NCBI RefSeq assembly: GCF_013376455.1
Contig: NZ_CP045504.1
Location: 682,001-746,000, forward strand
Source: Desulfolutivibrio sulfodismutans DSM 3696
GTDB taxonomy: Bacteria; Desulfobacterota; Desulfovibrionia; Desulfovibrionales; Desulfovibrionaceae
Direction of reading: 5' to 3'
Length of the DNA stretch: 64,000 bases
Part shown: positions 19,123 through 27,942 of the stretch, one piece after another
Layout of the letters: each line of letters begins with the position of its first letter
How positions within the stretch are numbered: position 1 is the first letter of the stretch
The notes under the pieces: generated by a model
Told to the model about the DNA's origin: nothing
Databases searched by the model: none
The model's input: only the letters and a program-made list of their open reading frames with translations
Translations under genes and position numbers: made by a program

Positions 19123-21042
19123 ATGCCCGGCGAGGAGCCGTGCCATCACATGGGGGAGAGCTTTTCAGTGCCGAGGACAACCGCAGGGAGGACGTCCGTC
19201 GGGCACGGGCTGTATTTTTTGTGTCCGTTTCCCAACGTAGCCATCATCTTGGGGCTGGCGTGCGCCTTTTTTTTCCTGTCGCCCCCGCTCTCATCCTTTG
19301 CGGCGGACAAGACGCCGCCGCCCGATGGCGTGGCCTATGTCGTGGAGATCCAGGGCGTGGCCGATCCGGAGCTGGCGTCCCTGCTCGGTGAGGTCTCGAG
19401 CGTCAGACAGGCCCAGGATACGCCCTCGCCTTCGATCTTTCTGCTCAAGGGGCGGGCCGAATCCGACCTGGCCGCCTTCAAGGACGTCTTCAATTCCCGG
19501 GGATTTTTTGCGGCCGAAACCACTGTGGCTATCGACCAGCAGACCGCGCCGGTCAAGGTGATCTTCCAGGTCACGCTGGGGGATGCCTTCGTTTTGCGCG
19601 AGGTCCGGTTTACGCTTCCCGAGGGCGAGGAAAACCGCAAAGTGGATTTCCCGACTCCCAAAGACCTCGGGCTGGACATAAACGCCCCCTTTTCGGCCAA
19701 GGCCGTGCTGGCCGCCCAGGAAACCCTGCTGCGCCGCTTTCAGGAACAGGGCCGCCCTTTCCCGGATGTTGCCGAACGCAGGATCACGGCGGATTTCGCA
19801 GCCCATGCGGTCACGGTGTTGTGGCGGGTGGACCCGGGGCCGGACGCCGCGTTCGGGGAAACCGACATCCAGGGCCTGACCGAGGTGAACCCGGCGGTGG
19901 TGCGCCGGGAGATTCCCTGGAGCGTCGGACAGCCCTACGACATCCGTCTGGTGGAGCAGTTGCGCACCCGTCTGATGGCCCTGGGGCTTTTTTCCAGCAT
20001 CGAGGCCCAGCCGAACCGGGAGCTCGACGCCAAGGACCGGGCCACCGTGGTCCTGCGGCTTCTGGAGCGCAAGCACCGCACCTTCAAGGGCGGGGTGGAC
20101 TACAAAAGCGACGAGGGCCCGGGATTCACCCTGGGCTGGGAACACCGCAACCTCTTCGGCCAGGGCGAAAAATTGTCCCTGTCCGCCGGGGCCTCGCCCA
20201 TCCGCCAATACGGCGAGGCTATGTTCGAGCTTCCGGCCCTGTGGCATCCCCGGCAAAAGCTGACCGCCAAGGCCCGCTACGCCAACGAGGAGCTGGAGGC
20301 GTACGTCGGCGAGAACTTCACAGCCACGACCCTTTTGCGCCGCGAAATGGGGGACCATCTCTCGGCCGCCGCCGGGCTGGGATACCGCCTGTCCATCATC
20401 TCCGAGGACAAAAGCCGTCCCTGGGAGTCCGGCAAGGACTATCATTTCGTCTTCGTTCCCATGGAGATGGCCTACGATTCCCGCGACGACCCCCTGGATC
20501 CCCAAAAGGGCTTCCTGACCAGCCTGTCCCTGGCCCCGTATGCCGGTACCGCCGGGCAGTCGGGCTTTGTACGCCCAGAGCTCAACGCGGCGTTCTACTG
20601 GCGGCTTTTCGACTCCCCGGACGTCATCTTCGCCAACCGGGGCTACCTGGGCGCGGACATCGGGGCGTCCATGGACGAACTGCCCTCGGATCTGCGCTTC
20701 TATGCCGGGGGCGGCGGCTCCATCCGGGGCTATCCCTACCAGACCGTGGGGCCTTTGCGCAGCAAGACCCCCACCGGCGGCCGATCCGTGTTCACCTTTT
20801 CCTCGGAACTGCGGGTCCGGCTCTCCGAATACGTGGGGGTCGTGCCCTTTCTGGACGGCGGCACGGCCTTCGCCGACGCGCTGCCGCCCTACCAGGAGTC
20901 CCTGCGTTTCGGCGCTGGCCTTGGGCTGCGGGTCTACACCCCCATCGGCCCCATCCGGGTGGACGTGGCCACACCGCTGAACCGCCGCGAAAACATCGAC
21001 GACGTGGGGCAGTTTTACATCAGCATCGGGCAGGCCTTCTGA
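19123..21042 (+). CDS. tamA: TamA-type outer-membrane assembly factor (BamA family)
   Basis: A protein of up to 639 aa. After a hydrophobic signal-like stretch (about residues 38-60) come POTRA-type repeats, then a C-terminal 16-strand barrel region with the family motif GGGGSIRGYPYQ. The end, FYISIGQAF, terminates in phenylalanine as barrel proteins do. TamA sits in the outer membrane and works with TamB, encoded 81 nt downstream. The N-terminal 30-odd residues are atypical, so translation may start at ATG 19150 or later. Confidence 0.85.
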   Translation: MPGEEPCHHMGESFSVPRTTAGRTSVGHGLYFLCPFPNVAIILGLACAFFFLSPPLSSFAADKTPPPDGVAYVVEIQGVADPELASLLGEVSSVRQAQDTPSPSIFLLKGRAESDLAAFKDVFNSRGFFAAETTVAIDQQTAPVKVIFQVTLGDAFVLREVRFTLPEGEENRKVDFPTPKDLGLDINAPFSAKAVLAAQETLLRRFQEQGRPFPDVAERRITADFAAHAVTVLWRVDPGPDAAFGETDIQGLTEVNPAVVRREIPWSVGQPYDIRLVEQLRTRLMALGLFSSIEAQPNRELDAKDRATVVLRLLERKHRTFKGGVDYKSDEGPGFTLGWEHRNLFGQGEKLSLSAGASPIRQYGEAMFELPALWHPRQKLTAKARYANEELEAYVGENFTATTLLRREMGDHLSAAAGLGYRLSIISEDKSRPWESGKDYHFVFVPMEMAYDSRDDPLDPQKGFLTSLSLAPYAGTAGQSGFVRPELNAAFYWRLFDSPDVIFANRGYLGADIGASMDELPSDLRFYAGGGGSIRGYPYQTVGPLRSKTPTGGRSVFTFSSELRVRLSEYVGVVPFLDGGTAFADALPPYQESLRFGAGLGLRVYTPIGPIRVDVATPLNRRENIDDVGQFYISIGQAF

Positions 21043-21123
21043 TCGCCCGGGCGCGTGATCCGGACCCCGCCGCATGACCGCACCCCAGGGCCGACGCTGC
21101 ACCCCAGGACAAGGAATCCCTTC

Positions 21124-24100
21124 GTGACGCATCCCCCCCGCACGGACCAGCCCCCTGCCGCCCCCCCCAGCCGGGCGCGCCGCGCCGGACGGCTGGCGCT
21201 TTTCGCCGTTATGGGCGTCCTTTTTGCCGTCGTGCTGCTGTTTGCCGGCATCCAGACCGGGCCTGGACGCACCGGGTTGTGCCGCCTTTTGGAGCGGGCC
21301 GTGGCCGCCACCCCCGGGCTGACAGCCAGGATCGACGGCCTGGAGGGGTTTTTGCCGTTTTCCGTCCGGGTGGGGACCATAGCCCTGATGGACCATGCCG
21401 GGCCATGGCTTGTGGTTGCCGATGCCCGTCTGGACTGGTCGCTGTGGGCGCTTTTTACGGGTCGGGTGGAGATCACCGAGATTTCGGCGGGCATCGTGCG
21501 GGTGTTGCGGACGCCCGATCTGCCGCCGGACGAAGAACCCGTGGCCATGGTCTGGCCGCCGACCCCTCCCGGCCTGCCGCCGATTCTGGTGGAGAGATTG
21601 GCCGTGAACCGGCTGATTCTCGACGCGCCCATATCAGGCGAACGCACCGAAACCGCCATCGCCGGGCGGATGTCGGAGCGGGGCGGGCTGGTGGAGGCCC
21701 TTTTGCGCGCCGACCGCCGGGACGGCCCCAAGGCATTCGCCCGGCTCACCTGCCGGGCGGACCTGGCCGCTTGGTCCCTGGCCGTGGACCTTTCCGCCGA
21801 AGAGACCCCGGGCGGCCCCCTGGGGCTGGCCCTTGATCCGTCCGGGGCCGACTGCCGCCGGGGGCCCCTGGTCGTGGCCCTGGCCGGGGAGGGACCGTTG
21901 GCCGACTGGACGGGCAGGCTGACCGCCCGCCTTGCCGACCGGCCCTTGGTGGAGTCGGACGTATCCCTTCGCGTCCCCCTGGCGGCCAAGGCCAGGGCCA
22001 GACTGGCGCTGACCGGCTTCGCCGCGCCGCTGCCGGGGATGCTTCCCCCCAATGCCGCGGCCGTGGCCGAACGGATCGATTTTTCCCTGGCCGGGGGCAC
22101 GGTTCTCGGAACGGACGCGATCTTTGTGGATCCCTCGTGGGTCACCGTCGGCCCAGCCCGCCTGGAAGTCTCGGGACAAACCGATCCGGACGCCGGAAGC
22201 ATGGGCCTTGACGCCTCCCTGAACATCCCCAATCTCGCGCCCCTGGCATCCCTGGCCGGTGAGATCGGCGGGGCCTTTTCGGCCCGCCTGACGGCCTCGG
22301 GCGACCTGAACCGGCCCACGGCGCGCCTGACCCTGGCCGCCAGGGACGTGCAGACCCCCCAGGCGGGAATGTCGTCCGCCGCCTTGTCCTTCGATTTTTC
22401 CCCTGTCGCGGATCTTGGGCCGGTCTTTCCGGGACTCGGCGTCACGGGCGGCGGCCAGATCACCGGCCTGCGCGGCCCTGGCGGTGCGCTTTTTGCGGGC
22501 CATGCCCTGGTGCTGGCCCTGGACGCCGGACTGTCCGCGAACATGGACGCGGCCGTGCGCTCCCTGTCCGTCACGGCCGGTGGGCTTGCCGTCACCGCCC
22601 AGGGCGATCTGTCCCGGACCCGGCCCATGCAGGCCGCCTGCCGGATCACCCTGGCCGACCTGGGGGAGCTGGCCACAGGCCTGGGGCTGCCCCTGTCCGG
22701 GGCCTTTCGGGCCGATGCGGCGGTTTCCGGACAGCCTGACGGCCAGGGGATTGGAGTGGAGCTTTCCGGCGGCCTGACCGGTCTTTCCGCCGCCGGGGAA
22801 CCCGCCGCCGCTCTGATCGCGCATCTTTTTGGGCAATCCCCCACCTTTTCGGCCAAGGCCCGGATCGAGGGCCAAGCCATCACCGTTCCGGAACTTGCCC
22901 TGAGCGGCAAAAACCTGCGTCTGGCCGCCGAGGCCCGGGCCGACCTGGCCGGACGGACCATAGCCTCCACAACCACGCTGGACCTGCCGGACCTGGAGGC
23001 CCTTTCCCCGGCGGCAGGCCTCCCCCTGCGCGGCGGACTGGACCTTGCGGCCACCCTCTCCGGACGCCTGGATTCCCCGGACGCCGCGGCCGACATCCGC
23101 CTTTCCGGCCTGCGGATCGGGGATATGCCTGCGGCCTCGGGCGACATCCGCCTGACGGCGTCGGATCTGGCCGGTCAGCTCCGGGGGCGGGTTGCGGCCA
23201 CGGCGGCGGTCGGCGGGGAACGGCTGGGGCTTGAGGCCGAAGTCGCCATGCCGCCGGGACGGGTTGAGGTGAGCGGCCTGACCCTGTCCGGCCCCGGGGC
23301 GAAGATGACGGGGCAGGCCCGTCTGGCCCTGGACAGCGGCCTGTTGTCCGGAAACCTGTCGGGATCGTCCGCCGATCTGGGCCGCCTGGGGGCCATGCTC
23401 GGCTCGTCACTGTCCGGGAGCTTCGCCCTGGACGCCCGGTTCGCGGCGCAGGGCGGCGGGCAGGGCGTCACGGCCTCCCTGACGGGCAAGGGCCTGGGGC
23501 TGCCCGGGGCCACCGTCGCGGCCGTGTCGTTGTCCGCCGAGCTTTCGGATGTCCTGCGCTCCCCCCGGGGGAAGCTCAGTCTGACCGCAAGCGGGGCCAA
23601 GGCCCCGGGCGCGACGGTATCCTCCCTGGAGGTCACGGCCTCGGGGCGCGACGGCAAGGGCCTGGATTTTTCCATCCAAAGCGCGGCCGCCCTGGACGCC
23701 GTAGGGCCGATTCGGTGCGACATGGCCGGGCGGGCCGCGCCCGGGCCGGATGGCCTGGGCCTGGAATTGACCAGGCTTGCCGCCAAGGTGGCCGACCTGC
23801 CCGTGACGCTTCAGCAAAAGGCCGCCCTGATTCTGGCCGGGGACCGGCTGTCCGTCACCGGCCTGCGCCTGGGCCTGGGCAAGACCCTGCTTGCGGCGGA
23901 CGGCGGCTACAACGCCCAAAAAGCCGACCTGAAGGTGACGGTTACGGACGTGTCCCTGCCCGAGCTGGCCGCATTCGGCGCGCCGGGGATGACGGGAACG
24001 GCCAGGGCCGAGGCCAGGGTGTCCGGCTCCGGAACCCGGCCCGAGGCGTCCCTGCGCCTGACGGCCCAGGGGATCGGGATGCCCGTAGGGGCGGCCGGGG

Positions 24101-25623
24101 CGGCCGGAGCAGGCAGACGGGGCGGCCATGGTGGCCAGGGCGGCCAAAGTGGGTCGCCTTCCCTGGCCGTGGATGTGACCGCGAGCGTGGGGCAGGGGGG
24201 GATTCAGGCCGCCCTGGCGGCCTCGGGCCTGGGCAAGGCCCCATTGGCGGCCCGGGTGGCCCTTCCGGCCCGTTTCAGCCTGACGCCCTTCGCCTTCGAG
24301 ACGCCCCCGGACGGCGCCCTGTCGGGAAGCCTGACGGCGGATGTGGAGCTTGCGGATTTTGCGGCGCTTCTGGCCCAGGCCAACACCCGGGCCACGGGGC
24401 GGCTCACGGCCGACATGTCGGTCACAGGCGCCCTGGCGACGCCGGTATTGAGCGGCAAGGCCGGGCTTTCCGGGGGGACTGTCGAAAACGCCGACACGGG
24501 CATGCGCCTCAAAGACCTGCATCTGGCTGTTGAGGCCTCAGGCAGGCAGATTCGCCTGGTGGATCTCTCCGCCAAGGACTACGGCAAAGGGACCATGCGC
24601 GTTTCCGGCCAGGCCGACCTCTCGCCGGGGGAGGGTTTTTCCCTGGACATGGCGGCCGTGCTGAGCGCCCTGACCGTGGCGGACATGGACCTGGCCAAGG
24701 CCACCCTGTCCGGCGAGGTTGCGGCCTCGGGCAAGGGAAGCGCCCTGGCGGTGAAGGGGAAACTTTTTGTCGGCCCGGCCCAGGTAAACATCCCCTCCCG
24801 GCTGCCGCCCGACGTCAGCCAGGTGGCGGTGGTCGAGATCAACAATCCTGCCGCGCCGCCCCCGTCGGAAAAACGGAAAGCCGCCGCACCGGCCGTGGCC
24901 TCGGACATGTCCCTGGACGTGACCGTGGGCGTGGGAAACGGGGTCTATGTCCGGGGCATGGGCCTGGAATCGGAGTGGCAGGGGGAGGTGGCCGTGCGCG
25001 GCACGGCTGCCGCGCCGCACGTCACCGGCGGGGTGCATACCCTCCAGGGGGGCGGCGTGGAATTTTTCGGGCGGCGTCTGGAACTGGTCAAGGGCCGGGT
25101 GTCGTTTAGCGGCGGCACGCCCCCCGATCCCGAGTTGGACGTGGAGGCCAGCATCGCCGCCAGCGACGCCACCTGCGGCGTCGTGGTCACGGGTTCGGCC
25201 TCGGCCCCCAAGATCACCCTGACCTCGGACCCGCCCCTGCCCCGGGACGAGATCCTGGCCCGCATCCTGTTCGGGCAAAGCGCCGGGACCATCACCGCCT
25301 TCCAGGGCCTGCAGATGGCCCAGGCCGGGGCGGCGCTCATGTCCGGGGGCGGTACGTCGCTTGACCTGTTGTCGCGGACCCGGCGGCTGGCCGGGCTTGA
25401 CGAGTTGGATTTCGTTCCCGGCCAGGGCGGCCTGGAATCCACCCGCCTGCGGGCCGCCAAGTATCTGGCCAAGGGCGTGAAGGTCACGGTGGACCAAGGC
25501 GCGGCCGCCGACAGCGGCTCGGTGGCCGTGGAGGTGGACATCACGCCCAACATCAGCCTGGAAAGCAAGGTGGGTGCGGATTCCAACCAGGGCGTGGGCG
25601 TCAATTGGAAGTGGGATTACTGA
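21124..25623 (+). CDS. tamB: Translocation and assembly module protein TamB
   Basis: A 1499-aa protein from GTG 21124, which has AAGGAA at the right distance; an upstream GTG at 21055 has none. An N-terminal membrane anchor (about residues 25-45) is followed by a very long Gly/Ala/Leu-rich beta-repeat region and the conserved DUF490 C-terminus with LPRDEILARILFGQS and LESKVGADSNQGVGVNWKWDY. TamB spans the periplasm from the inner membrane, partners TamA, and as an AsmA-like protein is thought to move phospholipids or help insert outer-membrane proteins. No frame break was seen. Confidence 0.9.
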   Translation: MTHPPRTDQPPAAPPSRARRAGRLALFAVMGVLFAVVLLFAGIQTGPGRTGLCRLLERAVAATPGLTARIDGLEGFLPFSVRVGTIALMDHAGPWLVVADARLDWSLWALFTGRVEITEISAGIVRVLRTPDLPPDEEPVAMVWPPTPPGLPPILVERLAVNRLILDAPISGERTETAIAGRMSERGGLVEALLRADRRDGPKAFARLTCRADLAAWSLAVDLSAEETPGGPLGLALDPSGADCRRGPLVVALAGEGPLADWTGRLTARLADRPLVESDVSLRVPLAAKARARLALTGFAAPLPGMLPPNAAAVAERIDFSLAGGTVLGTDAIFVDPSWVTVGPARLEVSGQTDPDAGSMGLDASLNIPNLAPLASLAGEIGGAFSARLTASGDLNRPTARLTLAARDVQTPQAGMSSAALSFDFSPVADLGPVFPGLGVTGGGQITGLRGPGGALFAGHALVLALDAGLSANMDAAVRSLSVTAGGLAVTAQGDLSRTRPMQAACRITLADLGELATGLGLPLSGAFRADAAVSGQPDGQGIGVELSGGLTGLSAAGEPAAALIAHLFGQSPTFSAKARIEGQAITVPELALSGKNLRLAAEARADLAGRTIASTTTLDLPDLEALSPAAGLPLRGGLDLAATLSGRLDSPDAAADIRLSGLRIGDMPAASGDIRLTASDLAGQLRGRVAATAAVGGERLGLEAEVAMPPGRVEVSGLTLSGPGAKMTGQARLALDSGLLSGNLSGSSADLGRLGAMLGSSLSGSFALDARFAAQGGGQGVTASLTGKGLGLPGATVAAVSLSAELSDVLRSPRGKLSLTASGAKAPGATVSSLEVTASGRDGKGLDFSIQSAAALDAVGPIRCDMAGRAAPGPDGLGLELTRLAAKVADLPVTLQQKAALILAGDRLSVTGLRLGLGKTLLAADGGYNAQKADLKVTVTDVSLPELAAFGAPGMTGTARAEARVSGSGTRPEASLRLTAQGIGMPVGAAGAAGAGRRGGHGGQGGQSGSPSLAVDVTASVGQGGIQAALAASGLGKAPLAARVALPARFSLTPFAFETPPDGALSGSLTADVELADFAALLAQANTRATGRLTADMSVTGALATPVLSGKAGLSGGTVENADTGMRLKDLHLAVEASGRQIRLVDLSAKDYGKGTMRVSGQADLSPGEGFSLDMAAVLSALTVADMDLAKATLSGEVAASGKGSALAVKGKLFVGPAQVNIPSRLPPDVSQVAVVEINNPAAPPPSEKRKAAAPAVASDMSLDVTVGVGNGVYVRGMGLESEWQGEVAVRGTAAAPHVTGGVHTLQGGGVEFFGRRLELVKGRVSFSGGTPPDPELDVEASIAASDATCGVVVTGSASAPKITLTSDPPLPRDEILARILFGQSAGTITAFQGLQMAQAGAALMSGGGTSLDLLSRTRRLAGLDELDFVPGQGGLESTRLRAAKYLAKGVKVTVDQGAAADSGSVAVEVDITPNISLESKVGADSNQGVGVNWKWDY

Positions 25624-25701
25624 GGCGGACGGTTGATTTGGGCCTGCGGCTGTCCGGCAACGGCAACGTCCATGACCACGCCAAGCCTGCATCGGCATGC
25701 T

Positions 25702-25815
25702 GGCGGGGAGCACTGGACGGCGATCATGACCTGCCGACGGGGTCTCGTCCGGATCATTTCCGTGCGCCGGTCACGAAAAGATGCGGTGGAAGCCTATGAA
25801 AGCGAAGACTTTTGA
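25702..25815 (+). pseudogene. BrnT-like toxin remnant (C-terminal fragment)
   Basis: In the frame ending at TGA 25813-25815 the sequence reads GEHWTAIMTCRRG followed by LVRIISVRRSRKDAVEAYES. This is the typical C-terminal strand and helix of BrnT-type RelE-fold toxins (RIISARRA...EAYE). The N-terminal half is missing: upstream is only TamB and unrelated sequence. The fragment overlaps the start of the antitoxin gene, the normal BrnT/BrnA arrangement, so an intact pair was probably truncated here. Confidence 0.55.
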
Positions 25816-26029
25816 CACGCAGTTTGACGACGGCGCAAGCGTCCTGCCTGTTGCGGACATGGCCAAGGCCGCCCGCCCCAACAAGCTTAGGCGCGTCAAT
25901 GTGGACTTTCCTGAATGGATGGTGGAGGCGCTGGATACGGAAGCCCGCCGCCTTGGGGTCAGTCGGCAGGCCCTGGTCAAGGTGTGGATAGCCAATTGCC
26001 TTGCGCAGGAGTCGCAGAGCGTTCGCTGA
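25796..26029 (+). CDS. CopG/BrnA-like antitoxin
   Basis: A 77-aa protein with a ribbon-helix-helix region: RRVNVDFPEWMVEALDTEARRLGVSRQALVKVWIA. The N-terminal part (KTFDTQFDDGASV) is typical of CopG-type antitoxins paired with BrnT-like toxins. The adjacent toxin gene is a fragment, so this looks like an orphan antitoxin that may still repress its own promoter or neutralise related toxins. Confidence 0.75.
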   Translation: MKAKTFDTQFDDGASVLPVADMAKAARPNKLRRVNVDFPEWMVEALDTEARRLGVSRQALVKVWIANCLAQESQSVR

Positions 26030-26360
26030 CAAAAGGTGCCAGAGGGCTTGACGGTGTGCTGATATCGCCCGGCCAGGGTGATTTTCAGGGATATCCCCGG
26101 ACAAAGAAAAACTCCGGGTCCGACTTGTGGCGACGCGAGGGTGGACGAATGCGGGGAGGGGGGGTGAACGGGTGATTTGCGGAGAGGGTTTGCTTTCTGG
26201 GATATTGTGAGCGCAGGACTTGCGGTGTGTCAAATCATAGTTTATATATAATTTTGCGCAGCTAGCCCCATGGCCATTGAGGAGTGATGGCGTATCTGTT
26301 CCTCATTAACAGATTTTCGCTCAAGTCTTTTCCGGTCGTGTGAAGGCGGCTGCGCAATTT
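26030..26360. other. Left edge of an AT-rich island; no gene
   Basis: Base composition changes sharply at about 26180-26190, from GC-rich to AT-rich. The copy of the tRNA-end repeat is at 26175-26189. A 10-bp direct repeat, CTAGCCCCAT, occurs at 26262-26271 and 26366-26375. No coding frame was recognised. Confidence 0.5.
26175..26189. repeat. Copy of the tRNA-Ser 3' end (candidate attachment site, distal)
   Basis: ATTTGCGGAGAGGGT matches ATTGGCGGAGAGGGT at 27656-27670 in 14 of 15 positions, in the same orientation. It lies exactly at the left border of the AT-rich segment. Confidence 0.55.
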
Positions 26361-27353
26361 TTAATCTAGCCCCATCCCTCTTCTCATTTCGTATACCGAA
26401 TAAAACCATATTTTTTGACTGACAGAATATGGACAAATGAGACGGTTCCTACGCAGGATAACTTGAAGAACGCTCTGATGACGATGTGGAAACGAAACAT
26501 TTGCCCGGAGACCAATATAATCAACAACAATGGTGTTCCCATCTGGAAACAATTGGTGGTGAGCATGCCCTAAATTGAAGACCTGCGAACATTTATAAAC
26601 CATCGCTTTCGCTGCTCCTAGTAATAACCATGATTGTACAATTCTTTCTGGCAAGCGAGATCTGCGAGTCATATGCTTCCATCCGACGCGATTAACAAAT
26701 ATTTTCCCAAGTGTTGGATTACTGCATTGATCTGTATCGCTTCTCCAGCGTTTATAAAAGTTCCAGGCATCATTCCGTAGCGATTCATTTTTTCCTAGCT
26801 TGGGCAATACCAAGTCTTTTCTTAGCAGCATTATTTCTTCAAGCCGTCTATCGGCGGAGACAGGGCCACAAAGCTTATGAAAATCGCTTTTAGAATGATG
26901 AGCAAAGCGCTGTGACTTTGGAACAAGTATCATTCCACCATTAGTTGATGAGTAGCTGGCCGCATCTCTCAAATTTGTCCACCAAGCTGGGGGATCCCTT
27001 CTGTTTATTTTATCGTCAACGAAGATGAGAACCGCAGGGCCAGGAACACTGGCCCATCTTGGGCGATGGGTGTCGATGTAATTTTTGTCGAGTTGAACGC
27101 CAATGTGGTCTGGATATTGATTTTGATCTTTTCTGTAACCATCTCCGCCACATTTCACTTGAACAAAAACGACTCCACCTGTATCAGTTGGCCTCTTACT
27201 TCCACGTCGCATTAGTATTATTCCATCTATAGCATCATCATTCTGGGAATCATATGCTTGCCAGCCACTCTCCCAATCTCCTTCAACAATCCTAGAAACA
27301 GCATTAACCCCAATTCTTTCTTTAACACGATTACTTGTTTTATATTCAGACAT
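26361..27353 (-). CDS. DUF4365-like protein, putative nuclease (island cargo)
   Basis: A 330-aa protein; the ATG at 27353 has GAGG at good spacing, while an upstream ATG at 27401 does not. The N-terminal part (about residues 8-115: RIGVNAVSRIV, DDAIDGIIL, VVFVQVKCGG) resembles DUF4365, with the D...QVK pattern of PD-(D/E)xK nucleases. The C-terminal part has GWKHMTRRSRLPERIVQSW, resembling motifs in small toxin-like nucleases. Codon use is AT-rich, unlike every neighbour. It stands alone next to tRNA-Ser. A defence or mobile-element role is inference. Confidence 0.65.
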   Translation of the reverse strand: MSEYKTSNRVKERIGVNAVSRIVEGDWESGWQAYDSQNDDAIDGIILMRRGSKRPTDTGGVVFVQVKCGGDGYRKDQNQYPDHIGVQLDKNYIDTHRPRWASVPGPAVLIFVDDKINRRDPPAWWTNLRDAASYSSTNGGMILVPKSQRFAHHSKSDFHKLCGPVSADRRLEEIMLLRKDLVLPKLGKNESLRNDAWNFYKRWRSDTDQCSNPTLGKIFVNRVGWKHMTRRSRLPERIVQSWLLLGAAKAMVYKCSQVFNLGHAHHQLFPDGNTIVVDYIGLRANVSFPHRHQSVLQVILRRNRLICPYSVSQKIWFYSVYEMRRGMGLD

Positions 27354-27657
27354 ACTTATGCCTCGTTGCTCAGGTTGATAAAATCGTAAATCAACAATCA
27401 ATCATTTTAACTGCTCTTTTTGCTTAGGATAACATGACCCATTGGTGAAGTAATTCAGCATTTTTCGACGAGTTGAAAGAATATTCATTGATATTATTAC
27501 GGGGCAGAAGGGGGGAAATAAAATAAGTCCGGTCTGGTGCCCGGACATCAAGCGGATTTGATGGGTTTTATCCGGACATCTGAGAACAACTGAAAACGAA
27601 AAACGCTTCTAAAGTCAAAGGATTACGGATGAATGCGGAGTGCTGCGGATATTGAAT
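27354..27657. other. AT-rich right part of the island; hairpin and direct repeats, no gene
   Basis: This stretch would hold the promoter of the DUF4365-like gene. A GTCCGG / CCGGAC hairpin (27527-27546) and a direct repeat CCGGACATC (27541-27549 and 27572-27580) are visible. No integrase or other gene fragment was recognised. Confidence 0.4.
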
Positions 27658-27670
27658 TGGCGGAGAGGGT
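27656..27670. repeat. tRNA-Ser 3'-end segment forming the other flanking repeat
   Basis: ATTGGCGGAGAGGGT covers the end of the acceptor and T stems plus the encoded CCA of tRNA-Ser (minus strand). Its near-copy at 26175-26189 bounds the AT-rich island. Tyrosine integrases commonly use tRNA 3' ends as attB, which is the basis for the att-site reading. Confidence 0.55.
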
Positions 27671-27751
27671 GGGATTCGAACCCACGTGCAGGCTATTAAC
27701 CCACAACCCGATTTCGAGTCGGGCCCGTTACGGCCACTTCGGTACCTCTCC
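27658..27751 (-). tRNA. tRNA-Ser (anticodon CGA), CCA encoded
   Basis: The minus strand folds as a class II tRNA. The 7-bp acceptor is GGAGAGG / CCTCTCC with discriminator G and an encoded CCA. The anticodon stem is CCCGA / TCGGG around loop CTCGAAA, giving anticodon CGA (27714-27716), which reads UCG. A long variable arm (TTGTGGGTTAATAGCCTGCA) and GGTTCGAATCC in the T arm are as expected for serine. Confidence 0.97.
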
Positions 27752-27783
27752 GCGCTCGGTTCGCGACAGCGAATGAATTTAGT

Positions 27784-27812
27784 ATAATAGCCGCTTCGCA
27801 GGGATTAGGCAA
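27784..27812 (-). promoter_or_regulatory. Sigma70-type promoter of tRNA-Ser
   Basis: On the minus strand TTGCCT (-35, 27807-27812) is separated by exactly 17 nt from TATTAT (-10, 27784-27789). The start site would fall about 24 nt upstream of the tRNA 5' end. Confidence 0.7.
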
Positions 27813-27942
27813 GACTTTCATGCCCGGTTTCCTGCCGGATTCTCCCGCTCCAGATGAAGCCGCTTGGGCCGGGCCGCGCCTCCCATGCCGACTCCCGGCC
27901 GGATTCGCCCGCTAAAGGCCCTTCAGGCGGCGATTCACCGTT

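Noticed and set aside
27541-27580. Two CCGGACATC repeats as a CRISPR start
   Set aside because: Only two short copies, no regular spacers and no cas genes.
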